Program-made: the position numbers and the translations under genes | The notes under the pieces: model-generated | The model's input: the letters and a program-made list of their open reading frames with translations, nothing else | Database searches by the model: none | What the model was told of the DNA's origin: nothing | DNA from: Marthasterias glacialis | Lineage: Eukaryota > Echinodermata > Asteroidea > Forcipulatida > Asteriidae | DNA length: 64,000 nucleotides | NCBI GenBank assembly: GCA_911728455.2 | Contig: OU452228.1 | Coordinates: forward strand, 806,001 to 870,000 | Reading direction: 5' to 3' | In this document: positions 42,738 to 54,756 of the stretch, in pieces | Numbering within the stretch: position 1 is the first letter of the stretch | Layout: every line of letters starts with the position of its first letter

Positions 42738-42958
42738 AAACGTTGTTGTTTGTAAGCTGTTTTGTTTGTTTCTGTATGTCCTCTGTTTGCCGTCTCCAGA
42801 GGCTGACTTAAGCCTAGGCTTATCAAATCAACCTCCATACTGTTCCCACTCTTTGCTTGTTCAAGCCTTTGTATATTCTGCTAATTATTACCTTGACCAT
42901 ATCGTACCACTTGGTTTATGACAGTAATGAAAATAAATGTAAACTGAAACTTGAAACG
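42738..42958 (+). mobile_element. 3' end fragment of the same LINE family
   Basis: The stretch aligns by eye with the 3' UTR at about 15180-15370: TCTGT, GGCTGA..., GCTTATCAAATC, CCTCCATACTGTTCCC, a run-down to GACAGTAATGAAAATAAATGTAAACTG. It lacks coding sequence, as expected of a severely 5'-truncated copy. It abuts a minus-strand SINE head ending at about 42733. Confidence 0.75.
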
Positions 42959-44210
42959 TGAGAAATGAAGGATTACAGTTTATGCGGGTTTGCAGTACCA
43001 GTGCTTTTGCGATCAATTTATAGATGCTATAACGCACAGAAAATAATAAAAAAAACAAGGAAAGTAAGGGCTCTTTAGTCAAAATAGCTCAATGTCGGCA
43101 TCAATATCATAATAATATCACAAGGAATCGAAATTATTTTTAAATTCATTTTGTTCCGGTCCCACAATTATGTAATAGTAGGTGGACTGTAGGATAATTT
43201 CACGGCCCCTCCCCCCTCCCCGAATCCGAATAAAAAAAGGAGACAAAACACAAACCGTTCAAATTATTTGCTCAACAGGTAACCCATCAGAAAGGCTCAG
43301 AAGTCATTTTAGCTTCGTGCTGCGCGCTTGCATTGTTTATACCGTACAAATCTGCTCCCCTTATACAAATAAACCAGGATTGTTTGACCATTTTAATAAA
43401 GTCGACAGGGCATAAGGCCCATACAAACGTGATAATAATAAATTACTTGTATCAACCCTGTTCCCGATCCATATGAATCTACGCCATCGTTGATGTTTTC
43501 TTTGTCCCAGACTGTAATTGCCCGTTTACGAATAACCATATTAAGCACAGTTCCCAGAAATACTCTGTTACTGTCCCAACTACACATTACGGTGCCCATC
43601 AAAACGGTCTCAATCACTAAAAAAAAAACCAACAATAAATGTTATCAACGGTGATGAACCATAAATTAATCTAAACGTACGCCTAATCATAAACAAAATT
43701 CCCTTTTTTGCTGATTCCCTTTTTGCTAATTGGCTATAAACCTCATGAATACAAAATCGTACTTTCTAATGGGGAAAAATAAATTGGACTGGTCATTGGT
43801 AGGTCTATTTTATTTTGCCGAAATGGAACTTACATTCAATCATACATTATTGGATTTTTTTTTAATCTCGTATCGTAATTGATTGAACAATTCTATAGAC
43901 AGTTCATACATTCCGTCATCTTGCCCGTAACCCAATAGGCCAACTCTGCCAAACAAATTTACGATACTTTATACAACGAATCGACATCAGTGCTATCAAT
44001 TTCATGTCACCTTATTCACTTGCTATGATCTATAAAGAATAAACTAGCGTTTCCTTAACATTGCCGGACTAATCTTTATTGTTTTCTAAAGAAAAAATAA
44101 CTACGGGAGGTAAAGATTCCATAACATAAGGTGATCACTTTCTTAATGAAGACAGCGCAAATATTTTTGCTTATGTCAGTTCCTTTCATGATTCTTACGA
44201 AAAAGAAACG
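42959..44210. other. no feature recognised
   Basis: AT-rich. Frames up to 80 codons (43182-43635) lack motifs and plausible splice context. Confidence 0.5.
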
Positions 44211-44298
44211 GTGATTTTGTATTTATTTATTTATTTGTTTAGTTTTTATTATTATTTCTTTGTTTGTTTGTTTGTTTGTTTGTTTGTTTGTTTCTTGG

Positions 44299-44334
<36 letters not shown>

Positions 44335-44345
44335 TTTTGGGGGGG
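44211..44345. repeat. (TTTG)n and (TTG)n microsatellite
   Basis: TTTA, TTTG (about 44258-44295) and TTG (about 44300-44335) runs, then a G-run at 44339-44346. Open frames here are repeat translation (poly-Cys/Val/Phe). Confidence 0.95.
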
Positions 44346-44489
44346 AGGGAGTGGTATCCCTCAAAATGGACTTTGACAGTATTTCAGACTGAAATTTCTC
44401 TGGAATGTCCTGCCCTTCAAATTCATTTAGTTAGGCCTACGTTGCGTACACCTCGACATGTTTCAAGATCCACGGTTTAAAGTCAAATT

Positions 44490-44700
44490 TCCTCTCTCGG
44501 TATATCGCGCGTTAATGCAAAGGGGTTTATGACGTCGCAAGCTCAACGCCCTCACTGAGGTCAAAGGAAGTCTTATCATTGGCTAAGAGTTGTGCATGGC
44601 GCGTACACAAGTGCACGTTTCCATGACTACCTGCATTTGACTTCAGAAGCTCATATCATACAGCGCCCTCACTGAGCTTCCCCCGTATTTGCTGATTTGA
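44490..44700. repeat. dispersed repeat R5 (CCAAT-bearing)
   Basis: CGCCCTCACTGAGGTCAAAG, GAAGTCTTATCATTGGCTAA and GGCGCGTACACAAGTGCACG align with 49688-49765 (CGCCCTCAGCTAGAGGTCAA, GGTTGATCATTGGCCAATCC, GCGCGTACTTACATGTGCG). Both carry an ATTGG box at the same place. Confidence 0.55.
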
Positions 44701-44810
44701 AAGTAAGGCTGCCATAAAACTAATCTACCTCTGTAGCCGACACGCCGCATACAGTGGTGAATATGACCGATGTATGTGGTGTAATAAGGGGCCAATTTCA
44801 CCGCAGAAAT

Positions 44811-45015
44811 GTTGCTTAAAGCCCCAGCTCAACATTGGTAAACTGACTTTAAATGCTTCCATTCTTTGCACAAATCAAGCTATTTGTAATAAAACCAACC
44901 TGTGAAAATGTCAGCTCATTTCGTTGTTTGATTTGCGAGAAAACGGTCAAAATGCATTCAGCATTTTTGTACGCATACTGATCCTACAGGCAGAGTTTTT
45001 GTCTCACTGAGAGTT
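44811..45015. repeat. dispersed repeat R6
   Basis: TTTAAATGCTTCCATTCTTT, GCACAAATCAAGCTATTTGT, GTTGTTTGATTTGCGAGAAA and GGCAGAGTTTTTGTCTCACT. Matches 59935-60115. Confidence 0.7.
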
Positions 45016-45294
45016 AAACCAATTTTGAAACTATTTGGAAATCCCACAGTAAGCACAAATCAGCCGTTAAGCAGATTCTTTGAAGCTGTGCCTTGATACG
45101 TAACGATCACCTTTTCAATCCTCACATCAAAATAAGGAACTGGGTCAGCCTTTTAATTTTATTCACAAAACAACTGATAATTTCAAAGCGAGGCTGCCCC
45201 TGCAGCAGACAAGACAAGACAAATCAATTAGACAAGACAAGTTTGCTACTATTAAGATGGCAAACTTATGAATAAAGCCCATAGTGCACACGGA

Positions 45295-45445
45295 ACCCCA
45301 ATTTCATAAAGCCGGAGCACCAGTTGCAACAGGTGTAATTCATACGGTATTTTGGCTTGTAACCTGTGTCTGCCAGGCAAGATTTTTCTGCGCTTAGCGT
45401 ACTTATGTGCTTGCCAACTTTATGCATTTGAGTGTGTTGAGTGCA
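45295..45445. repeat. dispersed repeat, GGCCCAATTTCAT family
   Basis: CCCCAATTTCATAAAGCCGG, TATTTTGGCTTGTAACCTGT, CGCTTAGCGTACTTATGTGC; old copy. Confidence 0.5.
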
Positions 45446-46379
45446 CCGCACTAAATTCCAAAGATATTGATGCCCCTAGTCATTGAGAAGATAAAATGTA
45501 AACATGCAAACCTTCTGGAAATTGATTTTTTTTTTTGGGTCATGTAAACACGCCTTGCTTTAGACATGGCCTAGTTCGGGGAATATCCGTTTTTTCAAAT
45601 ATACTTTTCATAAACCTTCGTGGCTAAGGAGCACAGAACGTCTTTGGGCGGGGAGAGAGAGAGAGGGAAAAAAAGAAGCAAACAATTAAAACAAAACAAA
45701 AACGGTCAGTATGTCACACTTTGATGTAAAAGATTCTTGAGTATGTTTTGGTTTATATTAAGACAAACTGGTACAATACAACATTTATTAAATGGAATAC
45801 AATTTCCATGAAAACATAAATGCATTTAGTCACTGTAGCATGAATAACACATTTTACTTGCTGGCATACTCGACGACTATTGTAATGCGCATGAGCAAGG
45901 GCCATGATGTGGACTGATGGCCGTATAGATAGAGCAACTGGAGTGCTATCATTTCTACAGAAGGGGTTGAGAGCGAGTCAGCGCAAAGACTCCCTGCTGT
46001 TTGATTTAAAAGACGAGGTTTTACAACCAGCTGGCTTATTTGAGTCTTCGGTTGGGATCTGTGGTGATCGAAGGAATGGGATTGGCGGTCTGAGTTGAAG
46101 GGACAGCACGACGCAACATAATATTTGTGGTACTTTTGTCCACTCACGGAGACCGTTATAAGGACTTCACCGGATCTTCTGGAATCCAACCAGGTAGGCC
46201 CCCTATGTTCTTAAAGGCACAAAAATGGACCATATTCTTCGAACATATTTTGTCTTCTTCCTTTTCCTGAAACTTGGGTTTCCCAGCCAGGGACATAGAC
46301 TGTTTCCGAAACCACGGTTCGGGCTTGGGCCGGGGCTCCGTCAAATATTTATAAAACGTGCGTTTTCCTGACGGGGCTT

Positions 46380-46738
46380 CAGCGGCGAAACTAGGGTACA
46401 ATTTAAGGGGGGCACACCATTCCAAGGAGGCACTTCTGGTCAGTAAATGTTCACTTTTCCTAAACAAGCTCCTTTTCATCGCTGTTGTTATGCCGTTTAC
46501 TATAATCTGACAGAGGTAAAAACAAATATACTTTCTGTGCGTAAATGAAAAAATAGTTTACAAACAAAAACCGATTGAAATTACCACATAAAAGCTTACA
46601 AAATGTAACATTTTACTCTGGTAATTTTTAATATCAAAGGTCCAGATTTCAAATGAGGCGGGGCACCCAGGGCATGGACATCGATTGGGGGGGGGGGGGG
46701 ACGTGCCCCTCCCCTGCCCCCTTAGTTACGCCACTGGG
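46380..46738 (+). mobile_element. MITE family X, complete copy
   Basis: The ends CAGCGGCGAAACTAGGG and CCTTAGTTACGCCACTGG are inverted (CAGYGGCGWAACTA). The interior has the family order (TTATGCCGTTTACTATAATC, AAATTACCACATAAAAGCTT, TCAAAGGTCCAGATTTCAAA) and a G14 run at 46687-46700. About 359 bp, no coding capacity. Confidence 0.78.
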
Positions 46739-48099
46739 CTTCCATCAGGTGGACGGAGCCCGAACCTTAACCCGAACCCGAACCCAAGCTGTGGTTTTGA
46801 GAACGGTTTCAGTTATAACGTGTGAATGAAACAAAATCGGGCACTCGTAGCGAACCCCAAAATGTTGAAAATAAGCGCGAGACATACCGTAGTATGTCAT
46901 CACATGGAGGAAGGAATTTATCCGCACGTTTCTCCCAAAACAACAGTCCATGCATAATCATATTGAGGAAAAAAACTGGAAAAACACATCGGCGTTAACT
47001 CAACAACAATTAGAGACGCATCAACGTACGTATTTCACGTACATTATGCAAATTATTCCTCGTCTCACCGTCACGCGTCGCACTTTTACGATTCATGCAT
47101 TATCATGCATTTGTGGTTCAAAACTTCTATCTCAGCAAACCGTGAAGGAACTGGCAACGGAGCTTGCGATTATAAATTTATATGAATGTAAACTTTCCGG
47201 AACCTCGTCGCAGAAAAAACAATGATTTTAGGCTTAAACACCAGTGTTTTTAAGAGTTCTGTCCCCTTGCTTTCCACCTTTACGTCATTATATGCAACCA
47301 AACTGTGTCAATTTCAACACCACGCGTTTGCGAGAAAAAAATAATGGTTTGTGCGTTTTAGCAAATTTAATGTTGCACAAGGCCCGATTTTCTCCGAAAA
47401 AAATCAGACCTAGGTATCATTATGTTTTTCCCCAAGTTGAAGTATTAATTTTGTTAATGTATTTAAGACCATTTGGTAGTGGTATCAATTTATAAAAGTA
47501 AACTTTAACCGTTTAAGCTTTCTTGAACCTCGGAAAAAGAAATATGCTACGTGGATCTCCTGGGCGACCGCGCCCGATATTTTGTTGTTTTCATGAGAGC
47601 CAATCTCTGATTGATTTGATGTGTGAGGATGCTTACGTGCCTCAGTCGCGCATACTCTTCATTGGCGCACAGTAGTTAAGATAATGATGTAAAGTAAAGG
47701 GCAGTTTGTCTGACTTCTTTTTATTTTGAGCGGTTAACCCATGGGAGGTAATTCCGCTGAATGCTGAGATCATTGGCATTTGGAAGAACACACCTGCCAT
47801 TTTCAGTCTCTTAATTTAATATTCTACCCAGTCAGTTTCCAAATGGATTAATGCTCTTCTATTTTACATGAGACATCCCCCAAAAAAGTAATAATAAAAT
47901 AAATAAATAAAAAACTACTAAAAATATCAGCGTAGGGGCCTATATACATTTATACTGAAAAAACAACGTATACAAATGACGGCAAGAGCATTCCGTTTGA
48001 GCATAAACCAGTCTGCTCTTTTCTGAACCAACACATTCACCAAAAAAGAGTCCATTATAATTATGCTGTATATATTTAATATGAGTTTATTAAAGGTCC
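46739..48099. other. no feature recognised
   Basis: The frame at 46950-47225 (91 codons) and the one at 47244-47495 have no recognisable domain. An AACCCGAACCCGAACCC stretch (46768-46785) is a short hexamer repeat. Confidence 0.45.
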
Positions 48100-48430
48100 G
48101 TACACTACAGAATTGGTATTTATCAATTGTTTTTATTAGATCGGTCTGAAAGCTTACTGATTATGAAGTTCATACCAGTACCAAAATGTTTCTTTCTGAA
48201 ATACTGTCAAAATCCAGAAAATATAATTTGGAGACCCCAATTTTAATTTCGATAGTAATAATCGAAATAAAGGACCATGTGTTTACATGCTGAAAAGTGT
48301 GCGTTTTTTCCCCCACTATTATTCTCCTGACTCGGATGACGGATTGAGCCCAAGTTTTAACAGGTTTTTTTCATGACATACTAAATTACACAAGTAAGAA
48401 CACTGCACTAGTTTACCTGTGTAACCTTCA
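48100..48430. repeat. dispersed repeat R1 copy
   Basis: AAAGGTCCGTACACTACAGA, GGAGACCCCAATTTTAATTT, TCTCCTGACTCGGATGACGG, ATTGAGCCCAAGTTTTAACA. A T- and C-rich block precedes the GATTGAGCCCAAG motif, as at 1880-2045. Confidence 0.5.
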
Positions 48431-49679
48431 TGAAACAATGCTCAATATTTTATAACTACCAGTACCGTAAGAGGTAGGCCTACGTTTCATGTTAATTTAT
48501 TTCCTCTAGTTGTCAATAAGATATGAAAAAAACTGTATTGCTCTACTTGGGGAAATTCGTGGGGACTTTTTGACAATACTTATCGCCGTACACATTAGGC
48601 CTACACAAGTAAAGTAACAAATTGTACACAGGAATGTTAAAACATCAACATTAAGAACACAGTTACTACGTATAAGAAGGAACCGTCACAAATAATCGAA
48701 GTTATTTTGGGGTGAACACAGAAATTTCACGGCCGCTGCTTACTACAGCATTCTGCGCTTACGTCGTACACGGCGCCCTTTACAGCGTATGATTCTGTGG
48801 GCCGTAAACGGATAATTCCGCGGTAAACAGAGCCATGAAACTGAACGATTGGTGGCCCTTAACAGCCTCCGTTAGATTACATTGAAGTGAAGGGGAGAAA
48901 TGATACTACGGAATCATACTGAAGTTAATATCAGGTGCATGTCTGGTTAAAATTTTTCAAACATGTTGCATGCTTTTTTCTATCGCCTGCCTTTTAAGAC
49001 AACTGAATCTCCTGAAGTTGACTTCGTTTCACTAAAACTGTAGTTGCCATGACATTATGCACCAATAAACTCGACACCCACAAGCAAAAGCCACTTTTTT
49101 ATTTTCTAACAATACGCAACAAGTCCTTGGACTAGACACTCGGCCTACGCGTTCATTATACACGGTGAGCATACATTCGTATGTACAGCCACGATTATTT
49201 TCCCTTTTAGTACATCTCGCTTTTGACTCGAGGATTAGGCACAATACAAGCATGAGGGAGCTATCGAAGGTCAATGTGGAAGGGGCGGTGACGGCTGCCA
49301 GTTCATCCGCGAAAATGTATTGAAAAATGCGTTGAGAGAAAATACAATTAATTAAGACGGAAGGTAATGAAGTCTGGTTGCCTGTGCACGCGGTTATCAC
49401 TTTATCACCGCTCACACTGGCATTATTCCTCCATTGTTATGCTTGATTCCATCACTGGGTTTTTCAAACGTGTGGAATTAGGGCTAGCTGCGTAAATGGA
49501 GAGTTTGCCACATGGATTTGGTCGTGCGAGACAAATATACTGCTTAAAATGCAAGCAGCGGCAATAAAAATGGCATCAATCTAAATAAGCGTCACTCGGC
49601 TATTTAATTTAATGTACAATTAATTTAATGCCGGTAAGTTTTGAGAGCTGTCTCCCTATGGCCTTATGCACATGACCTC
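48431..49679. other. no feature recognised
   Basis: A minus frame of 127 codons (49032-49415) is the longest here. It has Cys-rich but motif-free sequence and no paired exon. At 48705 a GGGGTGAACACAGAAA stub resembles a family K SINE end. Confidence 0.45.
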
Positions 49680-49860
49680 ATTTGAGTAGGGCGCCCTCAG
49701 CTAGAGGTCAAAAGAAGGTTGATCATTGGCCAATCCTTTGCGCCGCGCGTACTTACATGTGCGTTTTCCATTGTTGCATTATCGTTTTACCTCCAAGATG
49801 GCGGCGTGATGACGTCAATGCATAAGGTATATAAGAGCAGCTTGTTTCATGTGGTTTACA
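49680..49860 (+). promoter_or_regulatory. promoter-like block with CCAAT, CRE and TATA elements
   Basis: On the plus strand: ATTGGCCAAT at 49726-49735, AAGATGGCGGCG (YY1-like) at about 49795-49806, TGACGTCA at about 49811-49818, and TATATAAG at about 49828-49835. Spacing is that of a TATA promoter starting near 49860. The first half belongs to repeat R5. Function is inferred from motifs only. Confidence 0.4.
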
Positions 49861-49875
49861 CCTGCCACCGCAGCT

Positions 49876-50037
49876 ATGGCCGCCACGCTTGCGCGACGCG
49901 ACAATGGTGCGCCAGCTGCGCATATTATACCCAATCAGCATAGTACGTGTGCGTCGACACGCGCGTGTGCATGCGGCAGCCATAATCTCTGTGGTGGTGT
50001 GAACGCCCTTGAACGAGCTGCTCGGATTACTCTATAG
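49876..50037 (+). CDS. small hypothetical ORF downstream of promoter-like block
   Basis: The ATG at 49876 (CGCAGCTATGG, a good initiation context) opens 53 codons rich in Ala, Arg and Cys (MAATLARRDNGAPAAHI...), ending TAG at 50035-50037. The frame extends upstream to 49849, but the later ATG fits a start near 49860 better. No family is recognised. The stretch is CpG-rich, which by itself favours open frames, so coding is doubtful. It could instead be a first exon or 5' UTR. Confidence 0.2.
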   Translation: MAATLARRDNGAPAAHIIPNQHSTCASTRACACGSHNLCGGVNALERAARITL

Positions 50038-50993
50038 CCCAAGTGAGACCTTCGTGTGAATTCACCTCAATGCATGGCCGCCTTTAAGCAATGCGCCCTC
50101 TACGGACGGTGAATTGATTAGAGTGAAACCGCGTAAAACAAGTCTGTGTCCCCGAAACTGTCCCCGAAACAAGTCACGAGTCACACGCTTTGAGTTTCAC
50201 GTTTCACGTAATGCGTATGTGTGTGTGTAATGCGTGAGGTCACCATGGACGGTGAGATGGGAGATTTGATTTAACGAGTAAAACGGGCTGTGTAAGTGAA
50301 ACACGTAATACGAGTCACACGTTTTACATTGTGCGGGACGATTTAGGACCCATTGCTTGTAGGCATAAAGGTGAAGTGTCGATAACTTGCTTGGATCTGG
50401 AAGAAAAGTTCTATTACTTCTTGATAATTCAATATAAGTATAATAATGGGAGACTTTTGAACGGTCCTTTTTCACAGGTCTTACCATTAGTACGCACGCT
50501 CAGAACTACACTCGCAACAATGAGCATGTGCGCGCACGCTCATAACTGTCAAAAAGGCCGGTTGTGTTTTCGTTAAAGATGCGATGCCCGATTTTAGGCT
50601 GATTTGACGGCTAGAAATTAAATTAATTGTTACATACATGACTTACACAATTTGCATGTTGCAGCAGACCAGCTATGAATATTCATTGGATTTAACAAGC
50701 TACACACACTGGGCGTATTATACCGGTAAACATTTGTGTATTTGCATCAATTTGAGGACTTTTTTTTGCTCCTTTAACTTAACACTCTCCCATAGACTAA
50801 GGAGACTAAAATGCAAAGAGATCAAATATTAGGACAGCATTGTTCCCATTGTGTTTCTTTGTTCTGCTGCCCACACTTTGATTACAATACCATGACATGC
50901 GGTAGAGGTAAGCAGTACAGTGTACACTGTACATGTACTGCGTGAGTCAACTCACACAATTTCTAACGAGATCTGTAGCCGGCACCACCACCA

Positions 50994-51225
50994 CCCAGCG
51001 GCGTAACTAGAGTAAAATTTTAGGGGCCATAAGGGGTGCACCATTTTTCTAAGGGGGAAGGGGACACACTTTTGGCCAATTAAAACTGTAGTTTCCGTTT
51101 GTATTTTCCCCTAAACAAGCCCCTTTCAGCGCTCTTATGTTATGCCGTTTACTATGTTTTATAAAATAATCTGACGTAATAAATTGTCTGTGTGTAAGGA
51201 ACAGGAACACTGTTAAACCACTTTT
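50994..51225 (+). mobile_element. MITE family X, 5' part
   Basis: CAGCGGCGTAACTAGAG, AACTGTAGTTTCCGTTTGTA and TTATGCCGTTTACTATGTTT match the first two thirds of the family. Confidence 0.7.
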
Positions 51226-51644
51226 CCATAACTGTACAGGGACCACTGCTGTGGGATGTGCACCAACAGAAATACGAACAATTTCAAACAAGACAAAAGT
51301 ACAGTTGTGTGTACCCAGGCGGTTTGTTTACATTTCTAATGAGATTTTTAACGTGTCGGACATTTATCGGACTTTCAGTGGTGTTGTCAAGGCTGTGATT
51401 GGTCAATACGTTAGTAGGTGGGGCTTAAAAGATCAGTCTATTGTGTATTCCCCAAATACAGACCAAAGGATTCGCAGCGAAAGAACGCCCAGTTTCCGGA
51501 CATCATGCGGGCAAATTCGGGCATGACGAAGCAAGAAGGGCAAAACAAGAAAGAAAGTCTTTTAATATAAACTTGTAGTTTTGTTTTTATCTGTGTAAAA
51601 TTTCGTGAAAATCGACACCTCTACCCAACCCTTAACCAAAGAGT

Positions 51645-51895
51645 CTCTATGCCTATGACACCTTGTACCGGTTTACAAGGTGATGCAGCGCAATTGGCAG
51701 CCAACCCAGCCAGAAAACATCAGGGCAACCCCTTCTCTCAGCTACAAGTGTACTGGGTTCTTTTTTACGTGTATTGCACACCACGCAGGACCATTGCCTT
51801 TACGTCCCATCCAGAGGACAAAGCAATAACGGATAAGGGTCTTGCTTCATGACACAATCAGTGTCAAGACCGCGACTCGGAACTCACACTATTTT
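51645..51895 (-). mobile_element. SINE family L, tail type b, partial
   Basis: CACCTTGTACCGGTTTACAA, CAGGGCAACCCCTTCTCTCA, GGACCATTGCCTTTACGTCC and GTGTCAAGACCGCGACTCGG follow the type-b order in reverse. The tRNA head is cut off after the B box. Confidence 0.75.
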
Positions 51896-52103
51896 TTATT
51901 TCAATTATCGTAATCGAAATAAAAAAAAATAACACTATACAAAATCCTTTTACAAACTCAAACAGGTTGTCGTTATATTCACTCAAGTGGCCTCCGGTTT
52001 GATGCCATTTTCACAGGTTGGTTATATATCAAGGTTTGGGTGGTGTTTATCGAAAGCTACAGTGTGTATGAGAATGAATTTCCTCTTCCAAACCCCAATT
52101 AGC

Positions 52104-52226
52104 CTTTTTGAGATAAGGTGGACACATTACAAGTGCACTATATGGTTTGGGTAATTTTGTCTGTATACACCCAAACCAAACAGTGCACTCATTATAGCGT
52201 CCGCCATATCTCAAAAAGGCTATGAC
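52104..52226. mobile_element. MITE family M3, compact palindromic copy
   Basis: Nearly the whole 123 bp is a palindrome: TAGCCTTTTTGAGATAAGGT at one end and CCATATCTCAAAAAGGCTA at the other, plus inner AGTGCACT(A/G)T(A/T)TGGTTTGGGT inverted. Termini start with TA, consistent with a TA duplication. Confidence 0.8.
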
Positions 52227-52554
52227 GTCATAAAAAGCCACTTAATTAAAGAAGGTCGTGCGGGTCACCGCCTCACCCCATTGTTAGTATTACGGTACTA
52301 ACGGGCCTAACACCTTTGGTGCATAAGAGTAAAACCTTCGACAAAACGTAGGTGGAAACAAGAAGATGGTTTGTCAACACGGCGGCATACACGAAAGAGT
52401 ATTTTCAAAGATGAAAAGAATATTCTTGCACCTGCAACAATTGGAAATAAGTATGGAGTAGTGTTTTTTTTTCTTCGAATGGTATGTGTCACGAAGACAC
52501 CTCTGAAAAAAAACGCGAGAGACAAAAAAAAACAACCAAAAAACAAACAACAAA

Positions 52555-52813
52555 ACATATGGGAAAATCCTGTTATTGTTGCCCTTGCTGTCGAATTGGG
52601 TTTCCATACCAGAACCTTTACTATTGATTTCTCGAATTATAACGCATGGATGCGTAACACTAAATATTGTTAAAAGCAAGAAAAAAGAAGAAAAAAAACA
52701 TATGGGAAAATCCTGTTATTGTTGCCCTTGCTGTCGAATTGGGTTTCCATATCAGAACCTTTTATTATTGATTTCTCGATTTGTAACGCATGGATGCGTA
52801 ACACTAAATATTA
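52555..52813 (+). repeat. tandem duplication, ~115-bp unit x2
   Basis: CATATGGGAAAATCCTGTTA through GTAACACTAAATATT occurs at 52556-52671 and 52698-52813 with about five differences. The copies are separated by an A/G-rich spacer. Confidence 0.92.
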
Positions 52814-53474
52814 TTAAGCGAACTTAATAAACAATAAAAAAATAAAAAATAAAACAGGACAAATGTAAAGGGGAATTTCAACGGAGATTCAAAGTTTGAA
52901 CTTTGAAAGTTGTAAACTGAGATTCGAAATAAAATAAGAGGCTGGAACGTTTTACACGCCAGCCACCTCGTTCAGATTGTTCCGTTTCCAATTATCGAGA
53001 TGCCGGGTTAGATTTCCACGCGTTGTTCAAACCCATTGATTTCTTCGTGTTGAATGACCAGATCAAGTTGAGCCCAAATAAAGGGGTATGATCTTTTTTT
53101 GTGTCTTCTTTTTTGGTCAAAATGTTTTGACGCACGCTTTAAGTCAATATTCCAGGACCTCGGTCAACAGTGACAACTTCTTTAAGATAGATGCAACTCG
53201 AGTGTAGAGTTGTATCGAATTGAAAGCGAAACCCAAGTAGTATTAAATGACCACTGCATTAGCTGGTGAACTAGAACGAACTTAATAGTGGTGTACACCA
53301 CGAGCTAGTTAAATGCTCACTTACGGACATGTCACACGAGGCAATTTACTGGCAACCAGTTCCAGGAAATCACCAGTAAGAAAAATTCACATTTCAGTTT
53401 TCTCATTTTTTTCTTGGGGATAGTACGTAACAGCTAGAAGAAAGTCATCTGTGCTGCCGAAGTGTTCCTTGTTG

Positions 53475-53697
53475 ATGCAGTGCAGTTGGTTGCCTGTAAA
53501 AAAATTGCCCTCAGGTTGACATGGCCTTCGGATTGGGCGTCCAGCTGTAGGTCCTGTGTGTTGGGTAACACACCAAGTAACCATGGAAGAAAAACGGCTC
53601 AGAGAAGGGGCTTTCCCCGGTGTTTTCTGGCAATGATTCGGGCTCAAGATCGCGCTGCAACTTGTAAACCTTTTACATGGCGCTATAAAGGCACATG
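53475..53697 (+). mobile_element. SINE family L, tail type b, headless
   Basis: GGCCTTCGGATTGGGCGTCC, GTAGGTCCTGTGTGTTGGGT, AGAAGGGGCTTTCCCCGGTG and TTGTAAACCTTTTACATGGC match the type-b body; no tRNA head. Confidence 0.72.
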
Positions 53698-54339
53698 ATT
53701 GTTTACAGTATTTTCCAGAATTCTAAAGAGGTATACGAAGAAATGGAAGTGGAAATCAGTTGATCGACTCGAACGTTGGATGTCTACTTACACACATGTT
53801 GTGGCATGAAACCTTACAGTGCTATCGTTTAGGGTCCTGCACGCGCGTGCGAAAATCATTACTGCTATAACGGGTCTGTAATATCCATATTTCATGAAAA
53901 TTCGATGGGCAGACATTTTCTAGTTATCACTCTTGTGACATGTCAAGATGATTTTACATCCATTCAATTAAGCTTCAACTAAAGAGATACCGTACAGAAA
54001 GTCACCCACGTGTTTTAGAAATTATGCAAGGGGGTACATTTTACGTGCCGCTGCCACGTACTCAACAATTTGGGTATTGTTGAAAACGTCTTGCATAAGG
54101 GATTCAACAAACTCGAGAGTGGAGAATCTGAGTGTAAAGTGAAAAAGACAGTTCCGTACTGGGTTCACCCTGAGACGGAATACTGGTCAAAATGACACAG
54201 AGCACGGTAAAAAAAATATAAGAAGCGCTTAGATTATCCCTGATACGAGTAAAAGCCAAAGAATAAAATCTCAACCGCTTGTCAAAATCCGGGTGTCACT
54301 ATAAACAAAGTTCAAGACGAAACTAATCTGGAGATTAAA

Positions 54340-54450
54340 CGTTTATCTTGGTGAAATTGGATCCCTGGATTTCGGGTGAGATTGAAACGAACGTGGGTCA
54401 TACTGACCCGGAAATGGGTCTGTCCACAGGGTTCGGCATCTGGGTAAAAG
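54340..54450. mobile_element. family C fragment
   Basis: ATCCCTGGATTTCGGGTGAG, GTGGGTCATACTGACCCGGA and AAATGGGTCTGTCCACAGGG have the family C composition without its termini. Confidence 0.5.
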
Positions 54451-54519
54451 TAACAAGCATCTCGGGTAGTTTTAGGCCATTGTAGCCGGTTGATTCTCAT
54501 CACATTATTTTCATATCGT

Positions 54520-54756
54520 GCACTCTAAAAACTTCCGTGTCGGAATTGACCCAGATCTGGGCCTGACCCTTTTCTGGGTCAGTATGACCCGTAATCCACT
54601 TCAAAATTACTAAGAAATGGATCAAACTGACGCAGAATCCGAGTTAAAATCCCATTTATTAAACTAGGTTCCGTGTCAGCCTGACCCAGAAATGGGTCAG
54701 GCCCCCTTGGACCAGGAATCCGGGTCAATTCTGACCCGGGTGTTTTGTAGGGTGCG
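54520..54756. mobile_element. MITE family C (CACTCTAAAAA ends), copy 1
   Basis: Left end CACTCTAAAAACTTCCGTGT, right end GACCCGGGTGTTTTGTAGGG(TG), an imperfect inverted pair. The interior is dense in GGGTCAGxxTGACCC motifs (CTGGGTCAGTATGACCCGTA, GTCAGCCTGACCCAGAAATG). Sequence at 54340-54450 with TGGGTCATACTGACCCGGAA is probably a diverged second unit. Confidence 0.7.

Noticed and set aside
44211..44480. 89-codon frame that looks like a membrane protein
   Set aside because: It is translated (TTTG)n/(TTG)n microsatellite.
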